From Dechloromonas sp. (GTDB lineage Bacteria > Pseudomonadota > Gammaproteobacteria > Burkholderiales > Rhodocyclaceae), in NCBI GenBank assembly GCA_017302355.1, contig JAFLDQ010000109.1:1-11479 (forward strand): a stretch of DNA of 11,479 bases. The letters run 5' to 3'. Below the pieces are notes generated by a model, which saw nothing but the letters and a program-made list of their open reading frames with translations, made no database searches and was not told the DNA's origin. Positions 1-6,377 of the stretch are shown in pieces. Numbering within the stretch: the stretch's first letter is position 1; each line of letters starts with the position of its first letter. Both the position numbers and the translations under genes were made by a program.

Positions 1-346
1 GCTTGCCGTGCGGTCGGCGTGTTGAGGGGCCGTTGCCATGTCCAGCCGTCTCCCCTGACTTCATCACCTTCACCGCGACTGTAGCCCGCGCCCGTGTGCC
101 GTCAAGGCGCGCAGGGCCGTGTCCTCGCTGCGCTGCGGACCGCACCAACCCTGCGCTTGTCTCCTTGACGGCACCCGTTCGCGCGCTCCTGACCGTCGCG
201 GGCGATGAACTCAGGAAAGACGGTGGCAACAGGGCCAACCGGGTTCCTCGTGCCGACTGCACCGAACAGCCGAAAGGCTGGGCTCCGAATCTAGGAATCC
301 GGTGTGCGGTTTTCTTCAACAGCCATTTCTTGTCAGGAGAAAGACC
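1..346. other. Gene-free leader upstream of the DUF932 gene
   Basis: I see no convincing coding region in the first 346 bases. An open frame runs through it on the plus strand, but its product is a low-complexity Arg/Pro/Ala mixture and it overlaps the well-supported DUF932 start. What the stretch does hold is secondary structure: a long two-part hairpin at 96-174 and a small perfect hairpin, CAGCC-GAAA-GGCTG, at 267-280. Its last part (about 281-346) is less GC-rich and ends in the Shine-Dalgarno site of the DUF932 gene. It is most likely a long 5' untranslated leader or control region for the DUF932-parB pair. I could not place a promoter with confidence. Confidence 0.5.
96..174. repeat. 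Long imperfect inverted repeat (structured leader)
   Basis: The 12 bases at 96-107 (GTGCCGTCAAGG) are the exact reverse complement of 163-174. Inside them the 8 bases at 109-116 (GCGCAGGG) pair exactly with 149-156. A one-base/six-base internal loop separates the two stems, and a 32-base apical region (117-148) closes the structure and could fold further. No T-run follows, so it is not a classical intrinsic terminator. It could act as RNA in the leader of the DUF932-parB unit or as DNA. The pairing is seen directly; the role is unknown. Confidence 0.65.
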
Positions 347-1177
347 ATGCAACTCGCATCCCGTTTCGCTTCCCATTCCCCGGCACTGCGTAGCGACTAC
401 CCGCTGTCCGATGACCAGATTCGCAGGGTGGCCCCATCCATCTTCGCGGATGCCCCGCATGAGAGCCGTTCCGAGCGGTACGCCTATATCCCTACGGCGG
501 CGGTTCTGACCGAGCTTCGCAAGGAGGGGTTCCAGCCCTTCATGGTGGCGCAAACCCGCGTGCGCGATGAAGGCAAGCGCGAGCACACCAAACACATGCT
601 GCGCCTGCGCCACGCCAGCCAGATCAACGGCGCGGAGGCTAACGAAATCGTACTGCTGAACTCCCATGACGGGACGAGCAGCTATCAGATGCTGGCCGGC
701 ATGTTCCGGTTCGTGTGCAGCAATGGCCTTGTGTGCGGCGACACCGTGGCGGACGTGCGCGTACCCCACAAAGGCGACGTGGCCGGTTCCGTCATCGAAG
801 GCGCTTTCGAGGTGTTGAGCGGCTTCGACCGGGTGAAGGATTCCCGCGATGCCATGCGCGTTATCACGCTGGATGAAGGCGAAGCCGAAGTGTTCGCCCG
901 TTCCGCGCTGGCCCTCAAGTACGACCCCACCGACAACAAGCCCGCGCCCATCACCGAATCGCAAATCCTGATGCCGCGCCGGTTCGACGACCGCCGCCCC
1001 GACCTGTGGAGCGTTTTCAACCGCACGCAGGAGAACTTGACCAAGGGCGGATTGCATGGCCGCAGCGCCAACGGACGCCGCCAGCAGACCCGCCCCGTGC
1101 AGGGCATTGATTCCGATGTGCGCCTCAATCGCGCCCTCTGGATGTTGGCCGATGGCCTGCGCCAGTTGAAAGCCTGA
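347..1177 (+). CDS. DUF932 domain-containing protein
   Basis: A 276-residue protein of the DUF932 family, common on plasmids, prophages and ICEs (YfjQ-like proteins of cryptic prophages belong here). No biochemical role is established; links to anti-restriction or element maintenance are speculation. The recognisable core runs from about residue 40 to 235 and includes the family-typical MFRFVCSNGLVCGD segment at 119-132, followed by a region rich in charged residues. The C-terminal part (about 236-255) is basic (HGRSANGRRQQTRP), which would fit nucleic-acid contact. I chose the ATG at 347 because an AGGAG sits seven bases upstream (335-339); an in-frame GTG at 302 would add 15 residues but lacks such a site. 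The gene is followed 65 bases later by the ParB-like gene in the same direction, probably one operon. Confidence 0.85.
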   Translation: MQLASRFASHSPALRSDYPLSDDQIRRVAPSIFADAPHESRSERYAYIPTAAVLTELRKEGFQPFMVAQTRVRDEGKREHTKHMLRLRHASQINGAEANEIVLLNSHDGTSSYQMLAGMFRFVCSNGLVCGDTVADVRVPHKGDVAGSVIEGAFEVLSGFDRVKDSRDAMRVITLDEGEAEVFARSALALKYDPTDNKPAPITESQILMPRRFDDRRPDLWSVFNRTQENLTKGGLHGRSANGRRQQTRPVQGIDSDVRLNRALWMLADGLRQLKA

Positions 1178-1204
1178 ACCGTTCCCCCGCCGGAGGGGCG
1201 GTTT
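1178..1204 (+). terminator. Weak hairpin between DUF932 and parB-like genes
   Basis: Directly after the DUF932 stop codon, ACCG (1178-1181) pairs with CGGT (1199-1202) and CCCC (1184-1187) with GGGG (1195-1198), leaving a two-base bulge. Only a few T residues follow. It could attenuate readthrough into the ParB-like gene or protect the upstream mRNA. It is short and GC-rich DNA makes such structures by chance, so this call is weak. Confidence 0.3.
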
Positions 1205-1242
1205 CCCTCCATTTCCTTGTTTCACTCGATTGGAGATACACC

Positions 1243-3306
1243 ATGAACGCCATCACCCAAACCGAAGCCCGCGCCATCCAAGCCCCCGCGCTGGAAGCCG
1301 CCGACCCGACCAAGAACCTGATTCTGGTTCCGCTGTCGCGGCTGGTGCTGCGCCCCACGGGCCGCAACGTGCGCAAGACCCCGCGCATGTCCATCCCTGA
1401 ACTGGCCGCGAGCATCCAGCGCGTGGGCCTGCTGCAAAACCTGATCGTGATTGCATCCGCCGATGGCGAGCATTACGAAGTCGTGGCCGGTGGTCGTCGC
1501 CTCGCCGCGTTGAAGCTGCTGGCGAAGAAGCACCGCATCCCCAAGGAATGGGAAGTGCCTTGCCTGCTGGTGGCCGATGGCACCGCCCGCACGGCCAGCC
1601 TCACCGAAAACGTGCAGCGCGAAGCCATGCACCCGGCAGACCAGCTTGAGGCCTTCGCCGCGCTGGTGGCCGAAGGCCGCCCCATCGAGGACATTGCAGC
1701 AGACTTCAGCGTTACGCCGCTGGTGGTGCAGCGCCGCTTGAAACTGGCGAATGTTTCGCCGCGCCTGATGGCGGACTATCGGGCCGATGCCGTGAGCCTT
1801 GACCAGTTGATGGCCCTTGCCATCACCGACGACCACGCCGCGCAGGAAAGCGCCTTTTACGACGCGCCAACGTGGCAGCGCCACCCATCCAATCTGCGCG
1901 AGCGTTTGACCGAGCGCGAGATTGACGCCTACCGGCATCCGCTGGTGCGCTTCGTCGGGTTGGACAGCTACCAGCAGGCAGGCGGCTGCATCCGCCGCGA
2001 CCTGTTCGCAGACGATGATGCTGGCGTGTATCTGACCGACGCCGCGCTGCTGGAACGGCTGGCGCAAGACCGGCTGGCAGGCATCGCCGCTGAGGTGAAG
2101 GCCGAAGGCTGGGCGTGGGTGGATGCCACGCCGGGCGTGACCCATGCCGACCTGCATGCTTTCCAGCGTGCGCCGAGGGAACGGCGCGAGCCGAACAAGC
2201 GCGAAGCCGTACGCATCGAGAAGCTGCAAACCAAGATGCAGGAACTGGCCGCTGCCGTGGATGATGCGTTGGAGGCCGAGGACGAGGACAAGGCCGACGC
2301 GCTGCAAGAGGAAGGCGAAGCCTTGGGCGAGCAGTTGCAGGCGCTGGAAGATGGATTGCAGGACTACGGCGCGAACATCAAGGCCGCAGCCGGTGCCATT
2401 GTCACCATCGACCGCGACGGGCAGGCCATGATTCATCGCGGGCTGATGCGCGAGGCCGAGGCCAAGGCGCTGCGCACGCTGGAACGGCTGCGCCAAGGGT
2501 TCAGCGGCGAGGATGCGGGGAACGAGGATGAAGGCGAGAACTCGGACGACGGCTGGCAGCCCAAGATCGCAGCCCTGTCCGACCGACTGGCGCAGCGGTT
2601 GAGCGCGCACCGCACGGCAGCACTGCAAATCGAAATCGCCCGCCGTCCGCAGGTGGCACTGGCCGCGCTGGTGCATGGCATGGTGCAGGCTGTTTTGCAG
2701 GAAAGCCGCTACGGCCTCAACCGTGATTCTCTGCCGCTGGGCGTGAGCCTCAAACTACAAGACCGGCTGGAAGGCATGGCCCCGGACTGGCCGGAATCTC
2801 CCGCCGCCGTGGCGCTGCGCAAACTGCAACAGGTGGCGGGCGAAGCCTTGCCGCAGGACAGCGCCGAACTGTTCGCCGCGCTGCTGGCGAAGTCGCAAGA
2901 CGAACTGGTGCGGCTGCTGGCCGTGTGCGTGGCTTCCACGGTGGACGTGGTGACGCTTCGCGCTACGCGGCACCAGCCCGGCGAGGAACTGGCGCAGGCC
3001 GTGGGCCTCGACATGGCCGCATGGTGGAAGCCGACCGCAGAAGGCTACTTCAAGCACGTTTCCAAGGCCGTGATTCTGGAAGCCGTGGGCCAGTACGCGC
3101 CCGAGCAGGTTTCCCGGCTGGCGAAGTTGAAGAAGGCCGACATTGCCAGCGAAGCCGAGCGGCTGGCCGATGGCACGGGCTGGATGCCCGCCATCTTCAA
3201 GGCCAAAGGGTCGCAGGAAGATGCACCGGAAGAAGGCCCGGTGCAGGACGCCCCGGAGGATGCCGAGGCACTGGCGGATGAACCTGCTGTGGCGCTGGCC
3301 GCTTGA
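1243..3306 (+). CDS. parB: ParB/RepB/Spo0J family partition protein, long form
   Basis: A 687-residue ParB-like protein, about twice the length of chromosomal ParB. The N-terminal ParB/Srx-type nuclease/CTPase fold spans about residues 25-130, with GRNVRK at 40-45, GLLQNLIV at 62-69, GGRR at 83-86 and TENVQREAMHP at 121-131. A helix-turn-helix of the KorB/ParB kind follows at about 148-172 (IEDIAADFSVTPLVVQRRLKLA). Residues 315-375 are charged and rich in Glu, Lys, Gln and Leu, with coiled-coil character. The C-terminal third ends in a conserved-looking block (about 590-665: MAAWWKPTAEGYFKHVSKA, then GTGWMPAIFK) and an acidic tail. The expected role is binding centromere-like DNA in partition; in this element class it may also regulate. 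The ATG follows TGGAGA at 1231-1236. It is not next to parA, which lies 5.7 kb downstream. Confidence 0.85.
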   Translation: MNAITQTEARAIQAPALEAADPTKNLILVPLSRLVLRPTGRNVRKTPRMSIPELAASIQRVGLLQNLIVIASADGEHYEVVAGGRRLAALKLLAKKHRIPKEWEVPCLLVADGTARTASLTENVQREAMHPADQLEAFAALVAEGRPIEDIAADFSVTPLVVQRRLKLANVSPRLMADYRADAVSLDQLMALAITDDHAAQESAFYDAPTWQRHPSNLRERLTEREIDAYRHPLVRFVGLDSYQQAGGCIRRDLFADDDAGVYLTDAALLERLAQDRLAGIAAEVKAEGWAWVDATPGVTHADLHAFQRAPRERREPNKREAVRIEKLQTKMQELAAAVDDALEAEDEDKADALQEEGEALGEQLQALEDGLQDYGANIKAAAGAIVTIDRDGQAMIHRGLMREAEAKALRTLERLRQGFSGEDAGNEDEGENSDDGWQPKIAALSDRLAQRLSAHRTAALQIEIARRPQVALAALVHGMVQAVLQESRYGLNRDSLPLGVSLKLQDRLEGMAPDWPESPAAVALRKLQQVAGEALPQDSAELFAALLAKSQDELVRLLAVCVASTVDVVTLRATRHQPGEELAQAVGLDMAAWWKPTAEGYFKHVSKAVILEAVGQYAPEQVSRLAKLKKADIASEAERLADGTGWMPAIFKAKGSQEDAPEEGPVQDAPEDAEALADEPAVALAA

Positions 3307-3321
3307 CCTGCATTGAAAGCA

Positions 3322-3347
3322 AGCGTCCCGGCTTCGGCCGGGGCGCT
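3322..3347 (+). terminator. Strong hairpin after the parB-like gene
   Basis: An 11-bp stem (3322-3332 with 3337-3347, one G-T wobble) closed by a TTCG tetraloop lies 16 bases after the ParB-like stop codon; the flanking A3321 and T3348 can extend it by one pair. There is no T-tract, so it may be a terminator-like or mRNA-stabilising hairpin. A good Shine-Dalgarno (GGAGGGAG) for the next small ORF follows it, so transcription probably does not always end here. Confidence 0.5.
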
Positions 3348-3368
3348 TCGCTGGAGGGAGACGCCACC

Positions 3369-3578
3369 ATGACCCGAAACACCATCACCACCAGTCGCCC
3401 GCGCATGGCGGCGGCGACGTGCGCGGCTACCGTCCACCCACAGGCTGGACGGCCCGCGCCGACCTCACCGACATTCATCCCATCACGGGCCGCAGCCTGC
3501 CGCGTTCCGTGTAGTGGCTCATCGAGACGAAGGAATGACCCGCACCGCGCCCAGGCCGTACCGTCTTGGGCGCGGTGA
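3369..3578 (+). pseudogene. Small ORF, probably a broken remnant gene
   Basis: An ATG at 3369 with a good upstream GGAGGGAG (3353-3360) opens a 69-codon frame. Its product soon becomes an unlikely Arg/Pro/Ser/Cys mixture. Another frame (codons in phase with 3416) reads GGGDVRGYRPPTGWTARADLTDIHPITGRSLPRSV, which looks far more like real protein. It meets a TAG at 3518-3520 and then continues WLIETKE to a TGA at 3536-3538. The simplest reading is a small gene starting at 3369 that has suffered a one-base frameshift near 3395-3415 and an in-frame amber stop. I do not recognise the family. A sequencing error or an intact 69-residue protein are alternatives. Confidence 0.35.
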
Positions 3579-3613
3579 AATGCAAATCCGGGCGCGGCAG
3601 TGGCCGCGCCCGG
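3544..3613. terminator. Two strong hairpins between convergent genes
   Basis: Two perfect inverted repeats lie back to back. ACCGCGCCCA at 3544-3553 pairs with 3567-3576 (10 bp, 13-base loop), and CCGGGCGCGGC at 3588-3598 pairs with 3603-3613 (11 bp, 4-base loop AGTG). They sit between the plus-strand remnant ORF and the end of the minus-strand acetyltransferase, the normal place for a bidirectional transcription barrier. Neither has a clear T-run, so termination is inferred from position and stem strength. Confidence 0.55.
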
Positions 3614-3661
3614 TGTTCAAGGCCAATAGCCCATTCAGAACGCCGCCGCCTTCGCACTGGC

Positions 3662-4180
3662 TCAGGCGGCGGCGTTGAAGGCATCGCTGTAGTACGCGAT
3701 GCCTTCGGGCACCGGCCCATCGAAGGCCAGTGCCATGAAGTAGCCGGGCGGCACGCCCGGCAGTTGTAGGCCCGTATGGGTCTGAAAGCCAAAACGCGCG
3801 TAGTACGCGGGATCTCCCAGCAGCACGCAGCCCGCCGCGTGCATGGCCCGCAGCTCGGCCAGCGCCTGTTCCATCAGGCGCGAGCCAATGCCTTGTCCCT
3901 GCCGTTGCGGCAGGACAGAGATCGGCCCCAAGCCGTACCAGCCTGCGGCCTTGTGGCCATGGCCGTCGGTGATGGTCACGGGCGACAGGGCCACATGGCC
4001 GACGACCTGGCCCTGTTCTTCGGCCACGATGGAAAGCGTCAGCTCGTTTGCGGCGCGCAGTGCGCGCACGATGAATTGCTCGGTGTGGCTGGTGTGCGGG
4101 GCTTCGGCGAAGGCGGCGACCGTGACGGCCTCGATGGCGGCAACGTCGTCAGGTGTTTCGTGTCGTAGCTGGATGGTCAT
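3662..4180 (-). CDS. GNAT family N-acetyltransferase (YhbS-like)
   Basis: A 172-residue GCN5-related N-acetyltransferase, closest in look to the YhbS group (COG3153). It would transfer the acetyl group of acetyl-CoA to an amine of a small molecule or protein; the substrate is not predictable. Visible marks are the N-terminal MTIQLRHETPDDVAAIEAV start of the fold, the central strand GHVALSPVTI (61-70), WYGLGPISVLPQRQGQGIGSRLMEQAL (81-107) with the CoA pyrophosphate loop QGQGIG at 94-99, and LLGDPAYYARFGFQ (120-133), typical of this subgroup. I start it at the ATG whose complement is 4178-4180, after AGAGAAG; a longer frame to 4291 adds 37 low-complexity residues that fall into a repeated non-coding sequence. 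It points against all its neighbours and breaks the backbone order, so it is probably cargo. Confidence 0.85.
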   Translation of the reverse strand: MTIQLRHETPDDVAAIEAVTVAAFAEAPHTSHTEQFIVRALRAANELTLSIVAEEQGQVVGHVALSPVTITDGHGHKAAGWYGLGPISVLPQRQGQGIGSRLMEQALAELRAMHAAGCVLLGDPAYYARFGFQTHTGLQLPGVPPGYFMALAFDGPVPEGIAYYSDAFNAAA

Positions 4181-4206
4181 GAACTTCTCTTGGGTGCCTT
4201 CCTGAA

Positions 4207-4212
4207 AATATA
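4207..4212 (-). promoter_or_regulatory. Possible -10 element of the acetyltransferase gene
   Basis: Read on the minus strand, TATATT lies about 27 bases upstream of the acetyltransferase start, in a small AT-rich patch within very GC-rich DNA. No convincing -35 box is found at the expected distance. This is a weak call based on position and composition. Confidence 0.25.
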
Positions 4213-4235
4213 GAACGGCCTGGGCGTGTCGGCGC

Positions 4236-4430
4236 GCAGCGCCGCCGGGCTTTCGGGCTGCGCCCCGTGCTTCGTGCCGAATCACGGCCATTCCGCGTCA
4301 ATCCCTCACGCCTACGCGCCTGCGGCGCTGCGCGCTGCGCTTGCCTCCAGGGGAAAGCCCTGTGGGCTATCCCCGCCGCGCATAGCTTGGCGCCCCTCAA
4401 TGCCGCCGAACCGGCATTGCCGGATCGGCC
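4236..4430. repeat. Dispersed intergenic repeat, copy A
   Basis: This stretch is repeated in the same orientation at about 5315-5511. Shared blocks include GCAGCGCCGCC, GGGCTGCGCCCCGTGC, TCACGGCCATTC, AATCCCTCACGCCT, CGCGCCTGCGGCGCTG, TTGCCTCCA, CCCCGCCGCGC and GCCGAACCGG. Comparing 4261-4350 with 5341-5430 without gaps, I count 73 identical bases of 90. It contains small GC-rich inverted repeats, such as GCGCC-TGC-GGCGC. It shows no credible ORF and no transposase. Copy A begins 55 bases upstream of the acetyltransferase start. Confidence 0.75.
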
Positions 4431-4994
4431 GGGCCAGCGCCCCGCCGCGATGGACGGGGTGCTGGCGAACACGCTGGCGCTTGCTACGACAAGTTGCACG
4501 GATGCGTGCCGTCCTCAACGCTGGCGGTTCTTGCCCATCACGTCACGAAGGACGGTTCACGGACAACCCGCCCGGCACCGCTATGGAGCTTCCACGCCAC
4601 GCCTCAAGACCGGCGCTGCAAGGTGCGGCAGGGGCGTTCTCGCCTGTCGTTGGGTGGTTGACCTGGCCCGCGTCAGGAAGCGTACCGGAAGCCTTCGGGC
4701 GGGGATGCCGAGTCGGCCCCATCTCCTTTCGGAGCGGTGCGGCCCAAGGCGTCCTTGTCTCGTTGTGAATCCTGGCGGGGGCGCGGCTGCGCCTCGGGCT
4801 TCATGGCTGCAACCGTCCGGCGAAAACAATTTCCCCTGCGCTGAGCGCATTCCTCGCGGGACAAATTCTTTTCGCCTCCCGGCTCTCCACTGCGTTACGA
4901 CCGCAAGCGGTGCAGCCCGCCCGCCCCCCGCCGACCGGATCACAACAAGGACGCGATGGGCGCGAACCTTGTTCAACCGAACGGAGAAAACATC
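4431..4994. other. Gene-free stretch upstream of DUF736
   Basis: Long open frames cross this 564-base stretch on both strands, but their products are low-complexity and no family is recognisable. The base composition is mixed: GC-rich up to about 4820, then with AT-rich patches around 4824-4835 and 4861-4875. A small perfect hairpin, ACCGC-AA-GCGGT, lies at 4900-4911. The end carries the GGAGAA Shine-Dalgarno of DUF736. It may be a long leader or hold decayed DNA; I see no promoter I would defend. Confidence 0.4.
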
Positions 4995-5309
4995 ATGGCC
5001 AACATCGGCACCTTCACCACTGACAAAGACGGCTTCACCGGCACGCTGCGCACCCTGACGCTCAACGTCAAGGTCAAGCTGGTGCCCAACGACAAGGGCG
5101 ACAACGAGAAGGCCCCTGACTTCCGCCTGCAGGCCGCTAGCCACGACATCGGCGCGGCGTGGAAGAAGACCAGCGAGGCCGGGCGGGAGTACATCTCAGT
5201 GACCCTCGACGATCCTTCGTTTGCGGCCACGGTCTATGCCCGCCTGATCGAAGGCGAGAGCGGCACGCACGACCTGATCTGGTCGCGCAGCAAGCCCCAG
5301 GCGACGTAA
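4995..5309 (+). CDS. DUF736 domain-containing protein
   Basis: A 104-residue protein matching the DUF736 family along its whole length: MANIGTF at the start, [19 protein letters not shown] (13-31), APDFRLQA (40-47), [24 protein letters not shown] (53-76) and the ending [18 protein letters not shown]. The family is small, single-domain, beta-rich and widespread on ICEs and plasmids of alpha-, beta- and gammaproteobacteria. Its function is unknown. I start it at the ATG at 4995, which has GGAGAA at 4983-4988; an in-frame ATG at 4956 has no such site. It stands alone between a long gene-free stretch and a convergent XRE gene, and the second copy of the repeat begins six bases after its stop codon. 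Confidence 0.9.
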   Translation: MANIGTFTTDKDGFTGTLRTLTLNVKVKLVPNDKGDNEKAPDFRLQAASHDIGAAWKKTSEAGREYISVTLDDPSFAATVYARLIEGESGTHDLIWSRSKPQAT

Positions 5310-5314
5310 CCGCC

Positions 5315-5511
5315 GCAGCGCCGCCGAGCTTTGCGGGCTGCGCCCCGTGCCGTCTTTGCCGTCACGGCCATTCGGCTCCAATCCCTCACGCCTTCGCGCC
5401 TGCGGCGCTGCGCGCTTCACTTGCCTCCATGCATCGGCGCAAGGCCCATCCCCGCCGCGCTGCACTTGGCGCCCCTTGCACACCGCCGAACCGGTCTGCG
5501 CCGGATCGGCC
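5315..5511. repeat. Dispersed intergenic repeat, copy B
   Basis: This is the second copy of the element at 4236-4430, in direct orientation about 1080 bases downstream. It fills nearly all the space between the convergent DUF736 (+) and XRE regulator (-) genes. With its GC-rich inverted repeats it may serve as a transcription barrier for both. The copies have diverged by substitutions and short indels; the least conserved segment is 5351-5361 against 4271-4281. Confidence 0.75.
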
Positions 5512-5520
5512 CCGCCCCGC

Positions 5521-5814
5521 CTACGGCTGGGCTGCCGCTGCGAGCTGGCTTTCAGCCTCGCTCATCAGCACCGCTGTGCTGCATTTGAGCGCGCCGGCAA
5601 TCTTGAAGATGATCGCCAGCGTGGGCATGTGCTCGCCGCGCTCGATCTTGCCCATGTGCGAACGTTCGACGCCAGCCAGGTGTGCCAGCGATTCCTGCGC
5701 GATGCCACGCTCCATCCGCAGCGCACGCACCGCAGCGCCGAAGGCGTGGGCCAACTCGGCGTCATGGGTGGTGGAGCCGGCCGGTCGGCCGGGCTGGACG
5801 GATCGCTTCTGCAT
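5521..5814 (-). CDS. XRE family helix-turn-helix transcriptional regulator
   Basis: A 97-residue Cro/C1-type DNA-binding protein. The HTH domain covers about residues 21-84: AFGAAVRALRMERGIAQESLAHLAGVERSHMGKIERGEHMPTLAIIFKIAGAL, with the recognition helix at about 50-58 (ERSHMGKIE). The N-terminal 18 residues are basic and probably flexible; the last 12 are Ala-rich. I use the ATG complementary to 5812-5814; a TTG at 5841 would add nine residues, and neither has a clear ribosome site. It is divergent from the DUF2958 gene across a 215-base, AT-richer spacer with a palindromic site at 5904-5917, so it plausibly represses its own promoter and the opposite one. Its targets elsewhere in the element cannot be judged from this window. 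Confidence 0.85.
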   Translation of the reverse strand: MQKRSVQPGRPAGSTTHDAELAHAFGAAVRALRMERGIAQESLAHLAGVERSHMGKIERGEHMPTLAIIFKIAGALKCSTAVLMSEAESQLAAAAQP

Positions 5815-5903
5815 GGACAGAAGCGTCGATTCGCCGCACAATTAAAACCACGTTATCTTTAACTCATTCATCGAAACCCCATCGTTTTGCGCTTCTACAG
5901 AAT

Positions 5904-5917
5904 TCCGTATTTACGGA
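5904..5917. promoter_or_regulatory. Palindromic operator candidate
   Basis: TCCGTATTTACGGA is a hyphenated palindrome: TCCGTA and TACGGA are exact reverse complements around a two-base TT centre. It lies in the divergent spacer between the XRE regulator and DUF2958. A TTGCGC at 5887-5892 followed by TATTTA at 5908-5913 would put the palindrome over a -10 element of a rightward promoter, though the 15-base spacing is short. Size and symmetry fit a dimeric Cro/C1-type repressor. Binding is inferred. Confidence 0.45.
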
Positions 5918-5966
5918 CTCCAACAAAGGCGCAGACCCACGGAATCACAATCGTGTTTATGCCCAG

Positions 5967-6006
5967 ATCCGCCGATACGGTTTTGCGCCTTCACGCTTTG
6001 GCGGAT
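5967..6006 (+). promoter_or_regulatory. Inverted repeat in the DUF2958 leader
   Basis: ATCCGCC at 5967-5973 pairs exactly with GGCGGAT at 6000-6006 across 26 bases, ending 23 bases before the DUF2958 start. The loop contains GTTTTGCGC (5980-5988), which also occurs at 5884-5892. It could be a leader hairpin or a second protein site. Support is limited to the repeats themselves. Confidence 0.3.
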
Positions 6007-6029
6007 TCGTGCAGCCGATGGGAATCGCC

Positions 6030-6377
6030 ATGAATCCGCTCATCACCGAGGACGAGCGTGTGCGGCTGCTTGCCCACGGCGAGGCCCGCGCCGCTGGCCG
6101 GGCCATCGACCCGGTGCCCGTGGTGCGGCTGTTCACGCCGGACGCGCATGTGACTTGGCTGCTGGCTGCGCTCGACCCCGCCGATGGCGACACCGCCTGG
6201 GGACTTATCGACCTGGGGATCGGGATGCCGGCGCAGGGCACCGTCAAGCTGTCGGAGCTGGCCGGCATCGTCGGGCCGCGCCAGCAGCCGGTGATGCGCG
6301 ACCTTTATTTCCAGCCCACGCGCACGCTGTCGGAATACACCCGGCTGGCCGAGCGCGACGGAGCGATCCCGGACTGA
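6030..6377 (+). CDS. DUF2958 domain-containing protein
   Basis: A 115-residue protein fitting the DUF2958 family over its full length: MNPLITEDERVRLLAHG, then DPVPVVRLFTPDAHVTWLL (about 28-46), DGDTAWGLIDLGIGMPAQGTVKLSEL (about 53-78) and RDLYFQPTRTLSEYTRLA near the end. These small proteins are common on plasmids and ICEs; the function is unknown. I chose the ATG at 6030 because family members begin MN-L-I-T; an ATG at 6018 in the same frame would add four residues. A weak GGGAA lies about eight bases upstream. It is transcribed away from the XRE gene, from the shared spacer, and is followed by a structured 308-base gap before DUF2285. Confidence 0.85.
   Translation: MNPLITEDERVRLLAHGEARAAGRAIDPVPVVRLFTPDAHVTWLLAALDPADGDTAWGLIDLGIGMPAQGTVKLSELAGIVGPRQQPVMRDLYFQPTRTLSEYTRLAERDGAIPD

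Noticed and set aside
3..509. 168-codon plus-strand frame in the leader
   Set aside because: It overlaps the well-supported DUF932 gene out of frame, its product is Arg/Pro/Ala-rich without a domain, and it runs through the perfect hairpin at 96-174.
1222..2676. 484-codon minus-strand frame opposite the ParB-like gene
   Set aside because: It is a shadow of parB: high GC third positions keep the antisense frame open. The product shows no family features, whereas the plus-strand ParB motifs are clear.
4149..4499. Minus-strand frame across repeat copy A, similar in translation to one across copy B
   Set aside because: The similarity comes from the DNA repeat itself. The frame is Arg/Ala-rich, overlaps the acetyltransferase start and does not have matching boundaries in the two copies.
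4236..5511. Composite transposon bounded by the two repeat copies
   Set aside because: No transposase, no terminal inverted repeats and no target duplication are visible, and the acetyltransferase lies outside the interval between the copies.
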